Of a stretch of 64,000 nt of DNA, positions 17,432-26,709 are shown piece after piece. The stretch's first letter is position 1, and each line of letters begins with the position of its first letter. Source of the stretch: Longispora albida DSM 44784. Lineage in GTDB: Bacteria > Actinomycetota > Actinomycetes > Mycobacteriales > Micromonosporaceae. The notes below the pieces were generated by a model that searched no databases, was not told the DNA's origin, and saw only the letters and a program-made list of their open reading frames with translations. The DNA lies in contig NZ_KB903813.1 in assembly GCF_000379825.1 (NCBI RefSeq), forward strand, positions 757,333 through 821,332, in the 5' to 3' direction. Made by a program: the position numbers and the translations under genes.

Positions 17432-18043
17432 TCAGGACGTATGGACTAGGAGCTGGCCGTCTTCGATGCGTTCCACCCGGTCGACCAGGTCGAGGGAGCG
17501 CTCGTCGTGGGTGGCGATCAGGACGGCGGCGCCGGAGTCGTGGGCGTGGCGGGCCAGGAGTTCCATGACGGCACGGCCGCGTACCCGGTCGAGGGCCGAT
17601 GTGGGCTCGTCGGCCAGGAGTACGGGTGCCCCGGTGAACAGGGCCTGGGCCACGCAGGTGCGCTGCTTCTCGCCGCCGGAGAGCTGAGCCGGGTACCGGC
17701 TGGCCAGGCCGGCGAGGTCGACGGCGGCCAGGATCTCCGCTGCGCGGGCCCGGTCGGCTGCTGTGATCCGCTGTCCGGCCACGACCCGGCGGACGAGCAG
17801 GTTCTCCTCGACGGTCAGGTACGGGATGAGCGCCCCGCCCTGGAGGACGAAGGCCGGCCGGCCGGCGGTGCTCACCGTGCCGGAAGCGGGGGACAGGAGC
17901 CCGCCGGCGATGGCCAGGAGCGTGGTCTTGCCCGAGCCGGACGGGCCGAGGAGCGCGACGAGCTCGCCGGGCTCGACGGTGAGGTCGATGCCGTGCAGGA
18001 CCTCGACGGGGCCGTAGGCGTGGCGGATGTCGGTGAGTCGCAT
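17432..18043 (-). CDS. ABC transporter ATP-binding protein
   Basis: 203 residues, MacB/LolD-type ATPase. Walker A GPSGSGKTT, Q-loop (FVLQGGALIP), signature LSGGEKQRTCVAQAL (canonical LSGGEQQRVA with substitutions), Walker B VLLADEPTSALD and the H-loop ATHDE. Start ATG shares one base with the permease stop (TGATG). It powers the FtsX-type permease encoded upstream. Confidence 0.92.
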   Translation of the reverse strand: MRLTDIRHAYGPVEVLHGIDLTVEPGELVALLGPSGSGKTTLLAIAGGLLSPASGTVSTAGRPAFVLQGGALIPYLTVEENLLVRRVVAGQRITAADRARAAEILAAVDLAGLASRYPAQLSGGEKQRTCVAQALFTGAPVLLADEPTSALDRVRGRAVMELLARHAHDSGAAVLIATHDERSLDLVDRVERIEDGQLLVHTS

Positions 18044-19020
18044 CAGGAACTCCGTCCGAGGCTGAGCAGCGGGTCGACGGTGAGCAGGCGGCGCATGGAG
18101 ACGAGGGAGCCGGCCAGGGCGAGGAGGGTCAGCAGCCCGGCGGCGGCGAGGGTGTCGGAGAGCCGGAGCGCGAAGACGCCGTCCGGCAGGAGTACCGAGG
18201 ACATCGCGGCGAGGCCAGCGCTGACGCCGACGCCTGCCGCGAGGGTGAGCAGGACTTCGAGCAGGTACGAGCCGAGGAGCAGTGTCCGCCTGGCTCCCGT
18301 CGCGCGCAGGACGGCCAGTGAGCCTTCCTTCTGGAGGGTGAGTATCCAGAACACGGTGGCGATGAGCAGCGCTGCCCCGCCGTACAGGAAGGATCTGATC
18401 AGGCCGATGGTGCTGGTCTCCGCGACGTAGCTGCCGACGGAGCCGATCGCCTCGTCCTTTGTGGCCAGCTCGGTGCCCGGCGGTGCCGTCACGCTCCCGT
18501 CGAGCAGGTAGGCCGAGACACGGCCCGGGGTACGCCGGAGTTCCTGCCACGTGCTGAGCGGCACCTGGGCGACCGGCGTGTGCTGGTACGTGCCGAGGTC
18601 AGCGAAACCGGCGACGGTCAGTTCCATGCCGCTGGGCTGGACTTTCACGGTCTGGCCCGCGCGGAGTTTCTCCTTGGCCGAGGTGTCGAGGATCAGGCCG
18701 GGCTGGTCGCCGATGCCGAGCAGCCCGACGGAGACGACCTCCTGCCCGGAGGCCAGGTTGGCCATCGAGAAGCCGATCGGGGTGCCGCCGACGGGCAGCC
18801 CGGCCGGCAGGTCGGAGCGGTCGAGGGAGCGCTGGACGTGCCCGGCGAAGAGGACGTGGTCACCGGGGAGCTTGCGCAGGCCGGACACCGAGGCCTCCCC
18901 GAGCCCGACGGCCAGGCCCGTCATGACGAAGACGAGGTACGCGACCAGGGCCACCAGGGTGGCGAGCAGGCCGAATCGGACCCGGCTGTGCTTGATCTCC
19001 CGCCAGGCGAGGAACCACAT
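18043..19020 (-). CDS. FtsX-type ABC transporter permease
   Basis: 325 residues. One N-terminal membrane helix (FGLLATLVALVAYLVFVMTG), a ~190-residue extracytoplasmic domain, and three C-terminal helices (LLIATVFWILTLQ, TLAAGVGVSAGLAAM, LLTLLALAGSLVSMRRLL): the DevC/MacB permease plan. Such pairs export peptides, lipids or antibiotics, or release lipoproteins. Divergent from a TetR gene; the palindrome at 19045-19059 lies in its promoter, so repression by that TetR is likely. Confidence 0.9.
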   Translation of the reverse strand: MWFLAWREIKHSRVRFGLLATLVALVAYLVFVMTGLAVGLGEASVSGLRKLPGDHVLFAGHVQRSLDRSDLPAGLPVGGTPIGFSMANLASGQEVVSVGLLGIGDQPGLILDTSAKEKLRAGQTVKVQPSGMELTVAGFADLGTYQHTPVAQVPLSTWQELRRTPGRVSAYLLDGSVTAPPGTELATKDEAIGSVGSYVAETSTIGLIRSFLYGGAALLIATVFWILTLQKEGSLAVLRATGARRTLLLGSYLLEVLLTLAAGVGVSAGLAAMSSVLLPDGVFALRLSDTLAAAGLLTLLALAGSLVSMRRLLTVDPLLSLGRSS

Positions 19021-19044
19021 CAGGTAAGCCTTCCCTCAGTTTTA

Positions 19045-19059
19045 CCGACACACTGTCGG
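19045..19059. promoter_or_regulatory. Probable TetR operator between ABC operon and tetR
   Basis: CCGACA-CAC-TGTCGG is a 6-bp palindrome with a 3-bp spacer. A further GTGTCGG half-site lies at 19079-19084. It sits between the divergent ABC operon and TetR gene, the classic place for an autoregulated TetR operator. Confidence 0.55.
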
Positions 19060-19111
19060 GAAAAAGTTACCTACGTCGTGTCGGAAACGCAAGGGCCACT
19101 ATGCTGGCCCC

Positions 19112-19684
19112 ATGCCCCGGATCACCGCGCCCACCGTCGCCGAGCACCGGTCCCGGCGCCTGGAGGCGCTGCTGGAGGCCGGCCGCGAGCTGGTCACCGA
19201 GGGCGGTCCGGACGCGCTGACCCTGGCCAACCTGGCCAAACGGGTGGGTTTGAGCCGTCCGAGCCTGTATGAGTACTTCCGCTCGCGTGAGGACCTGGCC
19301 GCAGCGATCGTCGAGGACGAGCTGCCCCGGTGGACGGCGCTGGTCGCCGAGTCGCTGGGCGGGGAGGCTCCGCTCGCCGAGAAGCTCACGTCCTACGTCC
19401 AGATGCAGCTGGAGCTGATGCGCGACGGCCGGCACGCCGCAGCCGTGGCCCTGTCGGCGCACGCGCTGCCGGAGGACGCCCGGCAGCGGATCCGCGACGG
19501 TCACCAGCGCCTGCTGGAGCCGCTGGTGGACACGCTGGCCGACGCCGGGGTCGCCGAGCCGCGCCTGCGCGCCATGCTGATCCAGGGCATCGTCGAGTCG
19601 GCCAACCGGCTGCCGGTCCCCGACGGCACGGCGCTGGTCGCCGTGACGGTTGATCAGATCCTCCACGGAATCGACACGAAGTAG
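19112..19684 (+). CDS. TetR-family transcriptional regulator
   Basis: 190 residues. HTH in residues ~20-60 (ALTLANLAKRVGLSRPSLYEYFRSREDLAAAI), followed by a variable ligand-binding helical domain. The start ATG lies 6 nt after TATGCT, so the mRNA is probably leaderless. Likely represses itself and the divergent ABC exporter genes, with the exported compound as inducer; inference from layout. Confidence 0.92.
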   Translation: MPRITAPTVAEHRSRRLEALLEAGRELVTEGGPDALTLANLAKRVGLSRPSLYEYFRSREDLAAAIVEDELPRWTALVAESLGGEAPLAEKLTSYVQMQLELMRDGRHAAAVALSAHALPEDARQRIRDGHQRLLEPLVDTLADAGVAEPRLRAMLIQGIVESANRLPVPDGTALVAVTVDQILHGIDTK

Positions 19685-19698
19685 CTTAAATTCGATCC

Positions 19699-20961
19699 AT
19701 GCGGAATCCGCTGGACTGGTCACTTCTGTCGGGCGGGCTGCCCGTCGCGCTGACCATCCTGGGGATCGCCGCACTGGCTCTTCTGGTCTTCCGGGCGGGC
19801 CTGCGGATCGTCCTGCCGGCCGCTCTCGGTTCCGCGGCTGTCGCGGTCGCCGTCAAGTACATCGTGGACCGGGTGTGGCGGCCGTTTCCCGATCCGCTGC
19901 CGTGGGCTGTGGTGCTGTGGATCGGGGTGCTGCTGCTCGCGCTGACGATCGCGGCCGCCCGGCGCAGGATGCTGCCGCTCCTGGCTGTCGTGCCGGTTCT
20001 GGCCCTGTGCGCGTTGCAGATCAACAGCTTCTTCGCGTACTACCCGACGAGCCGCGCCGCTCTCGGCCTCCAGACCCGGACGTCGCCGCTGCCGCCCGGC
20101 GGCAGGCCCCTCGTGACAGCCCCGCCCGGTACGGCGCTCGCCGATGTGTGGCAGGCCCCGGCTGGCCTGCCGGCGAGGGGTTCGCTGTCCTCGGTGGCCA
20201 TTCCCGGTACGGTCTCCGGCTTCCGGGCCCGCCCCGGCCTGGTCTACGTGCCGCCCGCGTACCTGACGGAGCCGCGCGCCCAGCTCCCCGTCCTCATCCT
20301 GCTGGCCGGCCAGCCCGGCGAGCCGATGAACTGGATCACCAGCGGCCAGGTACCAGCGATGATCGACGCGTTCGCCGCCGCGCACCGTGGCCTCGCCCCG
20401 ATCGTCGTGATCCCCGACGACCTGGGCTCCACGCTCGCCAACCCGCTGTGCGTCGACTCGAAGCTCGGCAACGTCGAGACGTACCTGAAAACCGACGTTC
20501 CACAGTGGATAGCCGGCAATCTCCAGTCGGCCGGCGTCAAGGCCATCGGGGGCTTCTCCCACGGCGGCACGTGTGCGCTACAGCTCGCCGTCCGCGCGCC
20601 CGACGTGTACCCCGTCTTCCTCGACATCTCCGGCCAGCGTGAGCCGACCCTGGGTTCCCGGGCCGAGACGGTGGCCAGGGCCTTCGGTGGCGACGCCGCG
20701 GCCTTCGCCGCCGTGAACCCGCTGGACGTCCTGAAAACCAAGCAGTTCACGGCCTCCGCGGGCACGTTCGTCGTCGGCAGCGGCGACCACGAGTACCTGC
20801 CCCAGATGCGCGAAGCCTTCGCCGCGGCCAAGGCCGCCGGGATGGACGTGCGGTTCCAGGAGCTGCCGGGCGGGCACGACTGGTCGGTGTGGCACCCGGC
20901 CCTCGAACGGAACCTGCCCTGGCTGGCAGGCCGGTCCGGGATCACGAGGGCCACACCTTGA
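19699..20961 (+). CDS. Membrane-anchored alpha/beta-hydrolase esterase
   Basis: 420 residues. About four membrane helices in the first ~115 residues, then an extracytoplasmic esterase domain resembling antigen-85/esterase D. The nucleophile elbow is GGFSHGGT, with candidate acid in GSGDHE and His in GGHDWSVW. The start follows TAAATT by 6 nt (leaderless). Its stop overlaps the TTG of the DUF2156 gene (TTGA), so the two proteins are coupled. In Pseudomonas a periplasmic hydrolase next to an aminoacyl-phosphatidylglycerol synthase removes the amino acid; a similar job here is a reasonable inference. Confidence 0.82.
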   Translation: MRNPLDWSLLSGGLPVALTILGIAALALLVFRAGLRIVLPAALGSAAVAVAVKYIVDRVWRPFPDPLPWAVVLWIGVLLLALTIAAARRRMLPLLAVVPVLALCALQINSFFAYYPTSRAALGLQTRTSPLPPGGRPLVTAPPGTALADVWQAPAGLPARGSLSSVAIPGTVSGFRARPGLVYVPPAYLTEPRAQLPVLILLAGQPGEPMNWITSGQVPAMIDAFAAAHRGLAPIVVIPDDLGSTLANPLCVDSKLGNVETYLKTDVPQWIAGNLQSAGVKAIGGFSHGGTCALQLAVRAPDVYPVFLDISGQREPTLGSRAETVARAFGGDAAAFAAVNPLDVLKTKQFTASAGTFVVGSGDHEYLPQMREAFAAAKAAGMDVRFQELPGGHDWSVWHPALERNLPWLAGRSGITRATP

Positions 20962-23483
20962 GCGCCCTCGCCGTCCGCCTGGCCGGTGGCTGGTCCCGGG
21001 TCTGGGCCGCGATCCGCCGGGCCCCGCTGATCCTGGGCTGTGTGGCGCTGCTGTGGCTGGTCGGGCTGGTCGGGCTGGTCAGCGGGGCGGTGGTCACAGG
21101 GCCGTCGGAGGACGTGACGACCCGGCTCGGCATCGGCCTGCGGGCCTTCGCCGACGGGCACTGGTGGAGCCCGCTGACCTCGCCGCTGTTCTGCATGGGC
21201 CCGTGGTCGTACGTGCTGACCACGCTGCTGTTCCTCGTCCCCGGCGTACCGGCCGAGCGCCGTCTCGGTGCCCGCGCCACGGCGGCCATCCTGCTGTTCA
21301 GCCAGGTGGCCGGGTGTGTGCTCGGCGTCGGGCTGATCAAGCTCGGCACGCTCGCCGGGGAGACCTCGCTGAGCCTGGTGAGCAACTACAACCAGTTCGG
21401 TGCCTCTCCGGCTGCCGCCGGGCTGGGCCTGGCCCTGAGCTGCAGGTTGTCGGCGTTGTGGCGGCGGCGTACCCGGCTCATCCTCGTCGGCGGCCTGCTG
21501 CTCTGGGCGCTCTACGCCGGCGACGTCCTCGACTGGGTACGGCTGTGCGGTGGTCTGGCCGGCCTCGCGCTCGGGATCGTCATCTACGGCCGGAGCGGCA
21601 GGCTCACGGCACCCTCCCACGCCGAGACCCGGGTACTGGTCGGCATGCTGGTCGCTGGCGGGGCGCTCGGCGCGCTGCTCACGGTCGCCGTGCCCGACGC
21701 GCTCGGCCCGCTGTCGAGCTGGCGGAGCCTGCTGGTCAGCCCGGTGCCGGGCAAGGAGGTCATCGACAGCTACTGCGCCGACCCCGAGTTCGAGGACATC
21801 TGCCGGGAACTGCGCGGGGAAGGCGCGCTCGGCGGCCTGCTCGGTCTGGTGCTGTCCGCAGTGCCCGCGCTGCTGCTCCTGGTGGCCGCCGAGGGCCTGC
21901 GCCGTGGCCGGCGGCTCGCGTGGTGGATCGCGTTGCTGGTGAACCTGATGATGCTCGGGCTGGTCGCGTGGACGACGGCCGACAACATCGCCAACCCGCT
22001 GCCCCTCGAAGCAGGCGAGAGCCGGATCAGCGTCGCGCGCCAGATCGCCGAGTCGGCCGAGCCGATGCTGCTGGTCATCGTGACCATCGTCGTGCTGCTG
22101 GCCGCCCGGCGGCACTTCGCGATCCGGGTACCGCGCGGCCAGTTCCTCAGCTTCGTCCTGTACGTGCTGGGCACGCTGACGGCCGTCGGCTTCGGGTACG
22201 TGTGGGGTGGCGCGCTGGTCGCCAGCCAGTTCGACCCCGAGGCCAACCTCGGCAGCCTCTTCGCCGACTTCCCGAAACGCCTGCTGCCACCGGTCTACCA
22301 GAGCCTGTTCGGGGTGGGGCTGCTGCCGGACGGGCCGGTCGCCAGGATCCTGTTCGGATACACGGGCCTGGTGTTCTGGCTGGTCACGCTGGCCGGCCTG
22401 CTCGTGCTGTTCTGGCGGACCCGCGCGGTCACCGAGCCGGGTGCCGCGGCGAGAGCCCGCGAGGTGCTGAAGCGCGGCGGCTCGAACCTGTCGTACATGA
22501 CGATGTGGGAGGGCAATCACTACTGGTTCACGCCGGGCGGGAAGTCCGCCGTGGCGTACAGAGTCATCAATGGGATCGCGGTGACCACCGGAGACCCGAT
22601 CGGGCTTCCCGCAGAGCGAGCCGAAGCGGTCGCTGGTTTCGCGGAGTTCTGCGCGACCCAGGGCTGGACGCCGTGCTTCTACAGCGTCACCGAGGACAGC
22701 CGGGAGGCGGCGCTCGACCTCGGCTGGCGTGCTGTGCAGGTCGCCGAGGACACCGTCCTGGCGCTCGCCGAGCTCAAGTTCTCCGGCAAGAAGTGGCAGG
22801 ACGTCCGGACCGCGCTGAACAACGCGGCGAAGGCCGGCATCACCGCCCAGTGGTACACCTTCCCCGAAGCGCCGCTCCCCATCGCCGAGCAGGTCCGCGA
22901 GATCTCGGAGGAGTGGGTCGCCGACAAGGGCATGCCGGAGATGGGATTCACGCTCGGTGGACTGTCCGAACTGGAGGATCGCAGCGTCCGGATCCTGGTC
23001 GCCGTCGACGCCGACGGCAAGGTCCACGGCGTCACCAGCTGGCTTCCCGTGTACCGGGACGGCGAGCCGATCGGCTGGACCCTCGACTTCATGCGCCGGG
23101 GTGTGGCGTCCGGCCCGGACGGCACGCCGGTCTTCCGTGGCGTGATGGAGTTCCTGATCGCCTCGGCGGCACTGTCCTTCAAGGACGAGGGTGCCGAGTT
23201 CCTCTCCCTGTCGGGCGCGCCACTCGCCCGGCTCGACCGTGGCGAGCAGCCGACGGCGCTCCAGCGGCTCCTCGACTTCACCGGCCGGACCCTGGAGCCG
23301 GTGTACGGCTTCCGCTCGCTGTTCGCCTTCAAGGCCAAGTTCCAGCCGGCCTACGAGCCGATGTACATGGCGTACCCCGACCCGGCCGCGTTGCCGGCGA
23401 TCGCCAGCGCCATCGGCCGGGCCTACCTGCCGCACCTCACCCCGGGCCAGGGCCTGCGGATGATCCGCTCGTTCACGCGGTGA
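20958..23483 (+). CDS. Rhomboid-like / DUF2156 fusion (MprF-type aminoacyl-lipid synthase)
   Basis: 841 residues. The N-terminal ~215 residues resemble a rhomboid membrane core (HWWSPLTSPLFCMGPWSYVLTT; GASPAAAG in place of GASG). More membrane helices run to about residue 490. Residues ~507-830 form a DUF2156/phosphatidylglycerol lysyltransferase domain (SYMTMWEGNHYWF, AYRVINGIAVTTGDPIG, FYSVTEDSREAALDLGW). MprF-type domains move an amino acid from aminoacyl-tRNA to a membrane lipid, lowering surface charge. Start TTG 20958 has GAGGG 7 nt upstream and overlaps the esterase stop. Whether the rhomboid part is a protease is uncertain. Confidence 0.8.
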   Translation: MSALAVRLAGGWSRVWAAIRRAPLILGCVALLWLVGLVGLVSGAVVTGPSEDVTTRLGIGLRAFADGHWWSPLTSPLFCMGPWSYVLTTLLFLVPGVPAERRLGARATAAILLFSQVAGCVLGVGLIKLGTLAGETSLSLVSNYNQFGASPAAAGLGLALSCRLSALWRRRTRLILVGGLLLWALYAGDVLDWVRLCGGLAGLALGIVIYGRSGRLTAPSHAETRVLVGMLVAGGALGALLTVAVPDALGPLSSWRSLLVSPVPGKEVIDSYCADPEFEDICRELRGEGALGGLLGLVLSAVPALLLLVAAEGLRRGRRLAWWIALLVNLMMLGLVAWTTADNIANPLPLEAGESRISVARQIAESAEPMLLVIVTIVVLLAARRHFAIRVPRGQFLSFVLYVLGTLTAVGFGYVWGGALVASQFDPEANLGSLFADFPKRLLPPVYQSLFGVGLLPDGPVARILFGYTGLVFWLVTLAGLLVLFWRTRAVTEPGAAARAREVLKRGGSNLSYMTMWEGNHYWFTPGGKSAVAYRVINGIAVTTGDPIGLPAERAEAVAGFAEFCATQGWTPCFYSVTEDSREAALDLGWRAVQVAEDTVLALAELKFSGKKWQDVRTALNNAAKAGITAQWYTFPEAPLPIAEQVREISEEWVADKGMPEMGFTLGGLSELEDRSVRILVAVDADGKVHGVTSWLPVYRDGEPIGWTLDFMRRGVASGPDGTPVFRGVMEFLIASAALSFKDEGAEFLSLSGAPLARLDRGEQPTALQRLLDFTGRTLEPVYGFRSLFAFKAKFQPAYEPMYMAYPDPAALPAIASAIGRAYLPHLTPGQGLRMIRSFTR

Positions 23484-23837
23484 CTACAGGGTCTGGTACT
23501 TCACCTTCACCACGCCGGTACCCAGGCTCGCGATCTTCCGGAACGCGCCGCGGGTGAGATCCAGGCACCGGCCCTCGACGAACGGGCCACGGTCGTTGAT
23601 CCGCACGGTCACCGACTTGTTGTTGGCGAGGTTGGTGACCTTCACCCTGGTACCGAACCGCCACGTCTTGTGCGCGGCCGTCATCGCCTCCGGGTTGAAC
23701 CGCTCACCACTCGCTGTCGTCGTCCCGCTCGCGTACCAGGAAGCCTTGCAGGTACCGCTCGCTGCCGTTGCCGGGGTCGCGACCAGGACGGTGGCCGCGA
23801 TGCCGACCGCCACGGCAGCGGCGAGTTTCTTGGACAT
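23484..23837 (-). CDS. Secreted RlpA-like double-psi beta-barrel protein
   Basis: 117 residues. Signal peptide 1-26, then a single RlpA/expansin-like DPBB domain: KASWYASGTTTASGERF, MTAAHKTWRFGTRVKVTN, VTVRINDRGPFVEGRCLDLTRGAF. The DRGP motif and catalytic-type Asp are present. The family includes lytic transglycosylases acting on peptidoglycan. There is no SPOR domain. GGAGG precedes the ATG. Stop codons of this gene and the DUF2156 gene are adjacent and convergent. Confidence 0.88.
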   Translation of the reverse strand: MSKKLAAAVAVGIAATVLVATPATAASGTCKASWYASGTTTASGERFNPEAMTAAHKTWRFGTRVKVTNLANNKSVTVRINDRGPFVEGRCLDLTRGAFRKIASLGTGVVKVKYQTL

Positions 23838-23930
23838 TCCTGCCTCCTCACGTAGGTACCGCCAGACCGTAGGGACGGCCGGTTAACGTCCGCTGAATCC
23901 AGGCCCCGGCGGCCGGGGCGCGGCCGGCGT

Positions 23931-23936
23931 TAAGGT
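23931..23936 (+). promoter_or_regulatory. -10 element of clpS (leaderless)
   Basis: TAAGGT, then 6 nt, then the clpS ATG at 23943. The transcript would begin at or next to the start codon. Confidence 0.5.
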
Positions 23937-23942
23937 GAGGGC

Positions 23943-24239
23943 ATGACAGCGGCTCAGGTACTCCCAGCCGAGGCCGTCGAGGTCGAGATCTCCGAGAACA
24001 CCGACCCCGACCGGCCCTGGATCACCGTCGTCCACAACGACCCGGTGAACCTGATGACGTATGTGACGTGGGTGTTCCAGAAGCTCTTCGGGTACAGCCG
24101 CGAGAAGGCGGAGAAGCTGATGCTCGACGTGCATCACAAGGGCAGGGCCATCGTGTCCTCCGGCGCCAAGGAGCGCATGGAGTTCGACGCGACCCGGCTG
24201 CACGGCTACGGCCTGTGGGCCACGGTGGAGCGGTCGTGA
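23943..24239 (+). CDS. clpS: ATP-dependent Clp protease adaptor ClpS
   Basis: 98 residues. Binds N-degron substrates and delivers them to ClpC/ClpA-ClpP. The hallmark substrate-pocket segment [16 protein letters not shown] and the following helix-forming [17 protein letters not shown] are intact. The start follows TAAGGT by 6 nt. Its stop overlaps the DUF2017 start (GTGA), the usual actinobacterial pairing. Confidence 0.96.
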   Translation: MTAAQVLPAEAVEVEISENTDPDRPWITVVHNDPVNLMTYVTWVFQKLFGYSREKAEKLMLDVHHKGRAIVSSGAKERMEFDATRLHGYGLWATVERS

Positions 24240-24697
24240 GCTTCGTACGCGAGGGCGATGCCATCAGCGTGAAGTTCGACCCGGAGGACGTCGAGGTCCT
24301 GCGGTCCGTGCTGACCCAGGTGAGCGGGCTGATCGCCGAGGGCGACTCCGCCGACCCGGCGCTGGCCAGGCTCTTCCCCGACATCTACGCGGACGACCCG
24401 GAAGCCGCCGCCGAGATCCGCAAGTACACCCAAAGTGATCTCAAGCAGGAGAAACTCGACGCGGCAGGCGTGCTGATCGGCCAGCTCGGCGAACACGTCA
24501 CGCTGACCACCGACCAGGCCGACGCCTGGCTGCGCGCCCTCAACGACGCCCGCCTCGTCCTCGCGATCCGCCTCGGCATCGGCGAGGACTTCGACATCGA
24601 GGGCGAGGACGACCCGATCGACGAGGACCCGGACGTCTGGACCTGGATCTACCGCTACCTCTCCTACCTCCAGGCCAGCCTGATCGACGTGCTCTGA
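24236..24697 (+). CDS. DUF2017 protein
   Basis: 153 residues, acidic and mostly helical, always found after clpS in actinobacteria. No catalytic motif; function unknown. GTG 24236 overlaps the clpS stop. Conserved features include [16 protein letters not shown] and [18 protein letters not shown] at the C-terminus. Co-expression suggests a role connected with regulated proteolysis. Confidence 0.88.
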   Translation: MSFVREGDAISVKFDPEDVEVLRSVLTQVSGLIAEGDSADPALARLFPDIYADDPEAAAEIRKYTQSDLKQEKLDAAGVLIGQLGEHVTLTTDQADAWLRALNDARLVLAIRLGIGEDFDIEGEDDPIDEDPDVWTWIYRYLSYLQASLIDVL

Positions 24698-24761
24698 GCC
24701 GTGGCGGCCGTGTGACACACGTAATCAGCGCTCTGTCAGGCGGAGCCGGTAGGATATCGCC

Positions 24762-25229
24762 GTGCTGACCATAGACCGGGCGATCGCAGACGCGATCATC
24801 GCCCACGCCCGCCGGGACCACCCGGACGAGGCGTGTGGCGTCGTGGCCGGTCCGGCCGGGTCGGACAAGCCACTGCGGCACATCCCGATGACGAACGCCG
24901 AGCGGTCCACCACCTTCTACCGCTTCGACTCGATGGAGCAGCTGAAGGTGTGGCGGCAGATGGACGACCTGGACGAGGAGCCGGTCATCATCTACCACTC
25001 GCACACCGCCACCGAGGCGTATCCGTCGCGGACCGACATCTCCCTGGCTGGCGAGCCCGGCGCGCACTACGTGCTGGTCTCCACCCGGGAGCCGGACACC
25101 ACGGAGTTCCGCTCGTTCCGGATCGTCGACCAGCAGGTCACCGAGGAGCCGGTCCAGGTCGTGGACTCCGACGCCGTGCAGACCTACATGTTCGGCCAGA
25201 CCCCCACCACGGTGGTCTACGACTGTTAG
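24762..25229 (+). CDS. mec: JAMM metallopeptidase (Mec-type)
   Basis: 155 residues, JAB1/MPN+ zinc protease. The zinc site is complete: a Glu near residue 22 (PDEACGVV) and HSHTATEAYPSRTD (HxH-x7-S-x2-D). In Mycobacterium tuberculosis Mec(+) cleaves cysteine from the sulfur-carrier protein CysO. The GTG at 24762 follows TAGGAT by 6 nt. It precedes cysO and cysM. Here it may also process the CysO C-terminal extension. Confidence 0.92.
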   Translation: MLTIDRAIADAIIAHARRDHPDEACGVVAGPAGSDKPLRHIPMTNAERSTTFYRFDSMEQLKVWRQMDDLDEEPVIIYHSHTATEAYPSRTDISLAGEPGAHYVLVSTREPDTTEFRSFRIVDQQVTEEPVQVVDSDAVQTYMFGQTPTTVVYDC

Positions 25230-25286
25230 AGGCGCCAGACCTCCAGTCATCCAATAGATCATCTTTCGTTCTGGGAGTTACCTGAC

Positions 25287-25601
25287 ATGGCCATCGAAGT
25301 TCGCATCCCGACCATCCTGCGGTCCTACACCGGCGGCGCCAAGGCCGTCGAGGGCGCCGGCACCACGCTCTCCGAGCTGCTGAGCAACCTCGACGGGCAG
25401 TACAACGGCCTGCGCGGCCGGCTGATCACCGAAGAGGGCGGCCTGCACCGCTTCGTGAACATCTACGTCAACGACGAGGACGTCCGCTTCACCGGCGCGC
25501 TCGAGACCAAGCTCGCCGACGGCGACTCGGTCACCATCCTGCCGGCCGTCGCCGGTGGCGCGTTCGGCTTCGCCGCGATGGCTGCCCTCGCTTCCGCCTA
25601 A
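25287..25601 (+). CDS. cysO: Sulfur-carrier protein CysO with C-terminal extension
   Basis: 104 residues, ubiquitin-fold MoaD/ThiS family carrier for cysteine synthesis by CysM. The core matches CysO (IEVRIPTILRSYTGGAKAVEG, FVNIYVNDEDVRF, DGDSVTILPAVAGG). Active carriers end in a free Gly-Gly, but here 14 residues follow the GG (AFGFAAMAALASA plus context) before the stop. Activation would therefore need proteolytic trimming. The upstream JAMM protease is an obvious candidate, as in other bacterial carrier systems with masked GG ends. Confidence 0.88.
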   Translation: MAIEVRIPTILRSYTGGAKAVEGAGTTLSELLSNLDGQYNGLRGRLITEEGGLHRFVNIYVNDEDVRFTGALETKLADGDSVTILPAVAGGAFGFAAMAALASA

Positions 25602-25618
25602 AGCTTTCTCACTGGTAC

Positions 25619-25649
25619 CGGCCGGGCGCGTCCCCATACCGCCCGGCCG
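25619..25649 (+). terminator. Hairpin between cysO and cysM
   Basis: CGGCCGGGCG (25619-25628) pairs with CGCCCGGCCG (25640-25649) around an 11-nt loop. Terminator or attenuator that separates or tunes cysM expression. Confidence 0.6.
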
Positions 25650-25688
25650 TTCCTGTCCCACATTCTTCTTCTGTACTGTTTTCGCTAG

Positions 25689-26651
<963 letters not shown>

Positions 26652-26661
26652 GCCCGTGATC

Positions 26662-26703
26662 GTGGGACCCCTCATGCTGCTATAGCGACATGAGGGGTCC
26701 CAC
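26662..26703. terminator. Strong bidirectional terminator
   Basis: GTGGGACCCCTCATG (26662-26676) pairs perfectly (15 bp) with CATGAGGGGTCCCAC (26689-26703), loop 12 nt. It lies between convergent cysM and a leftward membrane-protein gene. Confidence 0.85.
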
Positions 26704-26709
26704 CACGAA

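Noticed and set aside
20244-23435. 1063-codon leftward open frame
   Set aside because: It is antisense to the esterase and DUF2156 genes, is rich in Arg/Gly/Pro/Gln low complexity, and shows no domain; a GC-bias shadow.
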